The notes beneath the pieces were generated by a model. It ran no database searches, was not told the DNA's origin, and worked only from the letters and a program-made list of their open reading frames with translations. The position numbers were made by a program, and so were the translations under genes. A stretch of 9,619 bases of DNA from Reyranella sp. (lineage in GTDB: Bacteria > Pseudomonadota > Alphaproteobacteria > Reyranellales > Reyranellaceae). Below are positions 5,455 to 9,619 of the stretch, in pieces. The DNA lies in NCBI GenBank assembly GCA_021732965.1, contig JAKFVZ010000577.1:1-9619 (forward strand). Reading direction: 5' to 3'. Positions within the stretch are counted from its first letter, which is position 1. Every line of letters starts with the position of its first letter.

Positions 5455-7050
5455 CTAGAGCCGTTCCAGCGCCATATCGCGCAACCGCGCGCGCTGGATC
5501 TTGAAGCCGTTGGGCGAGGGCGTCTTGGGGAAGTCGTCGACCGCGAAGACGCGCATCGGCACCTTGTAGTTGGCGAGGCCGTGCCTGCAGTGCGCGATGG
5601 CGGCGGCCTCGTCGAGCGTCTCACCCGGGCTGAGGATCACGAACGCGACCGCTCGGACGCCCTCGGGGCGCGGCACCGCGATGGCCTGACAGCCGGCGAT
5701 GCCCGGCAGCTTCTGCAAATGGGTCTCGATCTCGAGCGGATTCACCAGGAAGCCCGACAACCGCAACACGTCGCCCATGCGGCTGAGGAACGTGAAGCCG
5801 CCGCGCCCGTCGAGTTCGGCGAGGTCGCCGGTTCGCACGTAGCCGTCGGCAGTCACGGTCTCGGCCGTCGCCGTGTCGTTGCCGTAATAGCCGACCATCA
5901 GGGAAGGGCCGGCGCATTCGAGCATGCCCGGCTGGCCGACACCCAGCAGTTCGCCCGTCTCCGGGTCGCGCACGCGGACATGACCGAGCGGCGAGGTCGG
6001 CACGCCGCCGCCCTTCTTGCGAAGCGCGACGTCGGAGTCGATCGGCTGCAGCGAGTAGAGGGCCTGGACCTCGCTCATCCCATAGAGACCGCACAGACGC
6101 AGGCCGCGTGTCTCGGCCGTCTCCGCGATGTCGTCGAGCGACGCATTGAACGCGGCGTAGCCCGCCCACTTCACCGACGGGAAAGGATGGTCGCCGGGCA
6201 CCTCGTCGAGCAGGCGGGCGTACATGTCGTCGCTGCCGAACAGAGTGGTCGGGCGGTGATGGGCGATCAGCCGCGCGATCTCGTCGATCTCGTAGGATTC
6301 GACCAGCACGCAGGGCTTGCCGGCGGCCAGCGTCGCCATCGTCTGGTCGAAGCCATAGACGCCGCACAAGGGCAGGATCGAGAGCGACAGCGTTTCGGGC
6401 GCGGTGAGGCCGAAGGCGCGGGCCACCTGCTGAGCGTGGCTGGCGATCGCACCCTGGCGATGGAGGACGAACTTGGGCGCACTGGTCGTACCGGAGGTGG
6501 TGAAGATGTTGCAGGGGGCGCTGGCCCTGGCGTTGTTCAGTCCGAGACGCGGACGTGACAGCAGGCGTTCGAAAGGTACGCGCCGCAGCCGTTCGATGGC
6601 GGACGGCACTGAAGCAGGCTCGTCGCCGACGGTGACGATGGCCGCTAGTCTGTCGAGCGCATCCGGCTCGATGCCGGCAAGGATCGACAGGAAATCGATT
6701 CGCCGGAAGCCGGGCGCGCAGGCCAGCACCTTGGCGCCGGAGCGGCCCACGATGTCGGCGACCTCGACCGAGCGGTAGCGCGTGTTGACCGCCACGGCGA
6801 TCGCGCCCAGCCGCACGCAGGCGAGATAGAGGATCGGATAGGCCGGCACATTGGGCAGCCAGAGAGCCACACGATCGCCCGGGCCGACGCCGAGGTCGGC
6901 GAGCCCCTGCGCTGCGCGGCGCGCGCTTTCGGTGAGTTCGAGGAAGGAGATCGTCCGGTCGCCGTGAACGAGGGCCGGCGCATTGGGCGTCTGCTCGGCG
7001 ATGTCGGCGACCATGGTCCAGACATCGGCGGCGGGTTGGGTGAGAGGCAT
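5455..7050 (-). CDS. AMP-forming acyl-CoA synthetase (class I adenylate-forming ligase)
   Basis: This 531-residue enzyme activates a carboxylic acid with ATP to an acyl-adenylate and transfers it to CoA. Motifs in order are a P-loop FTTSGTTSAPK at 183-193 (Ser where the consensus usually has Gly), GLYGMSE at 321-327 (core motif A5), YVRTGDLAEL at 404-413 (A7, ribose-binding Asp), RMGDVLRLSGFLVNPLEIE at 424-442 (hinge region, A8), and the C-terminal lysine Lys517 in PSPNGFKIQR (A10). All catalytic elements appear intact and the length is normal. The acid substrate cannot be read from sequence. The ATG at 7050 fits the family N-terminus (VWTMVADIAEQTPNAPALVHG), though no clear ribosome site precedes it. 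It converges on the crotonase and is divergent from the Bug/HyuA genes; the 104-bp gap at 7051-7154 must hold both promoters, but I see no convincing one. Confidence 0.94.
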   Translation of the reverse strand: MPLTQPAADVWTMVADIAEQTPNAPALVHGDRTISFLELTESARRAAQGLADLGVGPGDRVALWLPNVPAYPILYLACVRLGAIAVAVNTRYRSVEVADIVGRSGAKVLACAPGFRRIDFLSILAGIEPDALDRLAAIVTVGDEPASVPSAIERLRRVPFERLLSRPRLGLNNARASAPCNIFTTSGTTSAPKFVLHRQGAIASHAQQVARAFGLTAPETLSLSILPLCGVYGFDQTMATLAAGKPCVLVESYEIDEIARLIAHHRPTTLFGSDDMYARLLDEVPGDHPFPSVKWAGYAAFNASLDDIAETAETRGLRLCGLYGMSEVQALYSLQPIDSDVALRKKGGGVPTSPLGHVRVRDPETGELLGVGQPGMLECAGPSLMVGYYGNDTATAETVTADGYVRTGDLAELDGRGGFTFLSRMGDVLRLSGFLVNPLEIETHLQKLPGIAGCQAIAVPRPEGVRAVAFVILSPGETLDEAAAIAHCRHGLANYKVPMRVFAVDDFPKTPSPNGFKIQRARLRDMALERL

Positions 7051-7154
7051 GCGGGCGGAGACTACCCGAAGACCGTTTCATCTCAAGCGCGATGCCTTGA
7101 CCCGGCACGGGCCTTGCCTGACGCTCGGCATCGGGTTTGGGATTGGGGGTCGTC

Positions 7155-8123
7155 ATGCTGCGCCGAAGCCTGTTTGCTGCTCCGCTCGTTCTTGCCGCCG
7201 GATCGGCGCGCGCCCAGCAGTGGGTGCCGAAACAACCGATCAAGATCCTCGTGGGATATGCGCCGGGTGGAACGGCCGACATGGCTGCCCGGATCGCTGC
7301 GGAAACGATCCAGCGCCAGCATAGCTACACCGTCATCGTCGAAAACAAGACCGGCGCCGGCGGCTTCATTGCGCTGAAGGCGGTCGCCCAGGCGCCGGCC
7401 GACGGCTACACGGTGGGCATCGGCATCATGGGTCAGCTCGCGGTCGGTCCCGTGGTGCCGGGTTCGCAGATCCCGCTCGATCTCGACAAGGAACTGACGC
7501 CGATCTGCAATCTGGTCGGCGTGCCCATGGCGCTGATCGTGCGGATGGATGCGCCATTCAAGACCATTCCGGAGTTCGTTGCCTATGCAAAGGCCAATCC
7601 GGGCAAGGTGAGCTATGCCTCGACCGGCCTCGGTTCGACCAACCAGCTCGGTGCGGAGTTCCTGGCCGCCGAAGCGGGTGGGCTGAAATTGATCCACGTT
7701 CCCTATCGTGGCGGCGCCCCGGCGATCGCCGACGTGGCGGCCGGCAATGTCGATCTCTTCTTCGGCAACGTCTCGGAACTGATCGGCCAGGCCCGTGGCG
7801 GGAGGGTCCGCGTGCTGGCGCTCGCCTCGGCGAAGCCGACGGCGCTCGCACCGGAACTGCCGCTGCTCACCAAGGACATCCCGGCGCTCGACATCAACAA
7901 CTGGTTCGGTCTCATGGGCCCGGCCGGGTTGCCGGCCGACATCAAGGGCGCGCTCGCCAAGTTGTTCATGGAGGCGATCGCCGACCCCAAGAATGCCGAA
8001 ACGCTGGCCAAGCAAGGCCTTGAGCCGATCGGACAGGGGCCCGATGCTTTCGCCGCCTACATCGTCAAGGACCGCGAGCGCTGGGCGAAAGTTGCCAAGC
8101 AGGGCAATGTGAAGGCCGAATAG
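7155..8123 (+). CDS. Bug-family tripartite tricarboxylate transporter substrate-binding protein
   Basis: This 322-residue protein begins with a signal peptide MLRRSLFAAPLVLAAGSARA, with likely cleavage after Ala20 before QQW. The early RRSLF resembles a loose Tat motif, so Tat export is possible. The mature protein shows the Bug (TctC) pattern: PIKILVGYAPGGTADMAARI at 28-47, VENKTGAGGFIALKAVAQAPADGYT at about 62-86, KVSYASTGLGSTNQLGAEF at 151-169, and HVPYRGGAPAIADVAAGNVDLFF at about 181-203. These periplasmic proteins bind small carboxylates or amides for TTT transporters; many are orphans without TctA/TctB, as appears here within view. I chose the ATG at 7155 because a GGGGGT tract precedes it and the signal peptide starts there; an upstream TTG at 7137 is possible. 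It lies 13 bp before the hyuA-like gene, so the ligand is probably that enzyme's substrate. Confidence 0.93.
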   Translation: MLRRSLFAAPLVLAAGSARAQQWVPKQPIKILVGYAPGGTADMAARIAAETIQRQHSYTVIVENKTGAGGFIALKAVAQAPADGYTVGIGIMGQLAVGPVVPGSQIPLDLDKELTPICNLVGVPMALIVRMDAPFKTIPEFVAYAKANPGKVSYASTGLGSTNQLGAEFLAAEAGGLKLIHVPYRGGAPAIADVAAGNVDLFFGNVSELIGQARGGRVRVLALASAKPTALAPELPLLTKDIPALDINNWFGLMGPAGLPADIKGALAKLFMEAIADPKNAETLAKQGLEPIGQGPDAFAAYIVKDRERWAKVAKQGNVKAE

Positions 8124-8136
8124 CAAAGGACGTGTA

Positions 8137-9619
8137 ATGAGTGCACCGCTTTCCCTCGGCATCGACATCGGGGGAACCTTCACCGACCTCGTCATCCACG
8201 ATCCGCGCACCGGGCGGGCCGTCATCTGGAAGGAAAGCACGACGCCGGACGATCCGGCCCGCGGCGCACTCGAAGGGACACGGCGCGTGCTGGAGAAGGC
8301 GGGAGCGAAGCCGCAGGAGATCGGGCGTGTCGTCCACGCCACGACCTTGTTCACCAATGCGCTGATCGAACGAAAGGGCGCGAAGACCGGCCTGCTCACT
8401 ACCGCAGGCTTCGGCGACGTGCTGGAGATCGCTCGCGAGCGCAAGTACGAGCTCTACGATCTGTTCATCGAGATGCCGAAGCCGCTGGTGCCGCGGCCGT
8501 GGCGCCGGGAGGCGAAGGAACGGCTTGGTCCCGACGGAACGGTCGAGATCGCGCTGGACGTCGATGCGGCGCTCGCGGAGGTCGCCGATCTCGTGGAGCA
8601 GGGCGTCGAAAGCCTCGCCATCTGCTTCCTGCATTCCTACGCCAACGCCGCGCACGAGCGCGCGATCGGCGCGGCGGTCGCCGAGCGTTTCCAGAACCTG
8701 TCGATCTCGCTGTCGTCCGACATCGCGCCGGAGATCCGCGAGTACCCGCGCGCCAGCACGACGGTGGCCAACGCCTATGTGCGGCCGCTGGCCGAGATCT
8801 ATCTCGAGAGGCTGGAGCAGGCGCTGCATGCGGAGGGCATTCCCGGCGGGCTGTTCCTGATGCTCTCCAACGGCGGTCTCACCCATGTGAGCGAAGCCAA
8901 GCGGGCGCCGGTGCAATTGCTCGAAAGCGGACCCGCGGCCGGCGCGCTGGCCGGCGCCTGGTTCGGGCGCAATGCCGGCCTCGAGCGCGTGCTGGCCTTT
9001 GACATGGGCGGCACCACCGCCAAGCTGGCGCTGGTCGACGACGGCGAACCGCTCGTCGCCTGGGGCTTCGAGGCGGCCCGCGAGAAGCGCTTCCTGCGCG
9101 GCTCCGGCCTGCCGATCCAGATCGCCACGGTCGAGCTGATCGAGATCGGCGCCGGCGGCGGCTCGATCGCCCATCGAAGCGACCTCGGCACGCTGAATGT
9201 CGGCCCGGAGAGCAGCGGCGCGCAGCCCGGACCCGCCTGCTACGGCCGCGGCGGCACCGAGGCCACGGTGACTGACGCCGACCTGACCCTGGGCTATCTC
9301 AATGCCGACTTCTTTCTGGGCGGCGCGATGAAGATCGACGCGGTGGCGACGAACGCTGCGTTCGGCAAGCTCGCGGGTGCGCTGGGCGTCGAACCGGGCC
9401 GTGCGGCCTTCGGCGTGCACGACGTGGTGAACGAGAACATGGCCGGCGCGGCGCGCGTGGCCATCGCCGAGCGGGGGCGCGTGCCCTCGGAATATGCGCT
9501 GCTGGCGACCGGCGGCGCGGGACCCGTCCATGCCTGGCACGTGGCGCGCAAGCTCGGCGTCAGCCGCGTCGTATGTCCGCCCGGCGCGGGGGCGGGGAGC
9601 ACCATCGGCATGCTGATGG
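8137..9619 (+). CDS. Hydantoinase A/5-oxoprolinase family ATPase subunit (3' partial)
   Basis: The frame runs from the ATG at 8137 to the right edge without a stop, giving 494 visible residues; relatives have roughly 680-700, so about 200 are missing. The N-terminal hydantoinase A domain opens with the phosphate-binding LGIDIGGTFTDLVIHD at 7-22, then VVHATTLFTNALIERKGAKT at about 65-84. The second actin-like ATPase signature DMGGTTAK is at 289-296, followed by GAGGGSIA, the PGPACYGRGG turn, and GGAGPVHA at 459-466. Members form the HyuA half of ATP-dependent cyclic-amide hydrolases (N-methylhydantoinase, 5-oxoprolinase) or the matching subunit of acetone/acetophenone carboxylases; the substrate here is not decided by sequence. 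AAAGGA at 8125-8130 is the ribosome site. A hyuB-type gene is expected just beyond the window. With the Bug protein it forms an uptake-and-degradation operon. Confidence 0.93.
   Translation, partial: MSAPLSLGIDIGGTFTDLVIHDPRTGRAVIWKESTTPDDPARGALEGTRRVLEKAGAKPQEIGRVVHATTLFTNALIERKGAKTGLLTTAGFGDVLEIARERKYELYDLFIEMPKPLVPRPWRREAKERLGPDGTVEIALDVDAALAEVADLVEQGVESLAICFLHSYANAAHERAIGAAVAERFQNLSISLSSDIAPEIREYPRASTTVANAYVRPLAEIYLERLEQALHAEGIPGGLFLMLSNGGLTHVSEAKRAPVQLLESGPAAGALAGAWFGRNAGLERVLAFDMGGTTAKLALVDDGEPLVAWGFEAAREKRFLRGSGLPIQIATVELIEIGAGGGSIAHRSDLGTLNVGPESSGAQPGPACYGRGGTEATVTDADLTLGYLNADFFLGGAMKIDAVATNAAFGKLAGALGVEPGRAAFGVHDVVNENMAGAARVAIAERGRVPSEYALLATGGAGPVHAWHVARKLGVSRVVCPPGAGAGSTIGMLM

Noticed and set aside
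5419..6558. A 379-codon plus-strand open frame opposite the acyl-CoA ligase
   Set aside because: It begins inside the palindrome and is the mirror of a well-supported ligase gene; the translation is low-complexity Arg/His/Ala-rich.
7097..7125. TTGACC as a possible -35 box for the Bug gene
   Set aside because: No acceptable -10 box lies 16-18 bases downstream; the region there is GC-rich.
7090..7133. A 7-bp inverted repeat, CGATGCC with GGCATCG, in the gap before the Bug gene
   Set aside because: The arms are short and 30 bases apart, and a match of this size is not rare by chance in a gap of this length.
8065..9540. A 491-codon open frame on the minus strand opposite the HyuA-like gene
   Set aside because: The plus-strand frame carries the complete HyuA motif series; the minus-strand translation has no family resemblance.

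Overview
The window is 9.6 kb of GC-rich, densely packed bacterial DNA with alphaproteobacterial character. The signs are the codon usage, the catabolic gene types (an APH-like kinase of the ACAD10/11 type, a crotonase, an acyl-CoA ligase, a Bug/TTT binding protein and a HyuA homologue), and the pairing of an ECF42-like sigma factor with a DGPF/YCII protein. Placement in a Rhodospirillales- or Hyphomicrobiales-type organism is an impression from gene content only. No rRNA, tRNA, CRISPR array, transposase or integrase was seen.

Layout. (1) 2-2241, plus strand: the C-terminal part of an APH-like phosphotransferase cut by the window edge, a TetR regulator overlapping it by 4 bp, and 27 bp later a small lipoprotein carrying the His/Cys dyad of legumain-type (C13) peptidases. 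(2) 2242-2468: a non-coding gap with a TGTCGA element. (3) 2469-4063, plus strand: a YCII/DGPF protein overlapping by 4 bp an ECF42-like sigma factor with a long C-terminal extension. (4) 4107-4496, minus strand: a RidA-family protein convergent with the sigma factor and divergent from the next gene. (5) 4570-5370, plus strand: a crotonase. (6) 5382-5450: a perfect 27-bp inverted repeat between convergent stop codons. (7) 5455-7050, minus strand: an AMP-forming acyl-CoA ligase. (8) 7155-9619, plus strand: a periplasmic Bug/TTT solute-binding protein followed 13 bp later by a HyuA-type ATPase subunit that runs off the right edge.

How they fit together. The kinase/TetR pair, crotonase and ligase suggest catabolism of CoA-activated acids. 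The Bug-HyuA pair suggests uptake and ATP-dependent opening of a cyclic amide or related carbonyl substrate. The DGPF-sigma pair is a known type of regulatory module with unknown signal. The least explained items are the C13-like lipoprotein in a catabolic operon, the candidate sigma-factor target site upstream of the DGPF gene, and the compound palindrome at 5386-5446. I see no clearly new multi-gene defence or mobile system.
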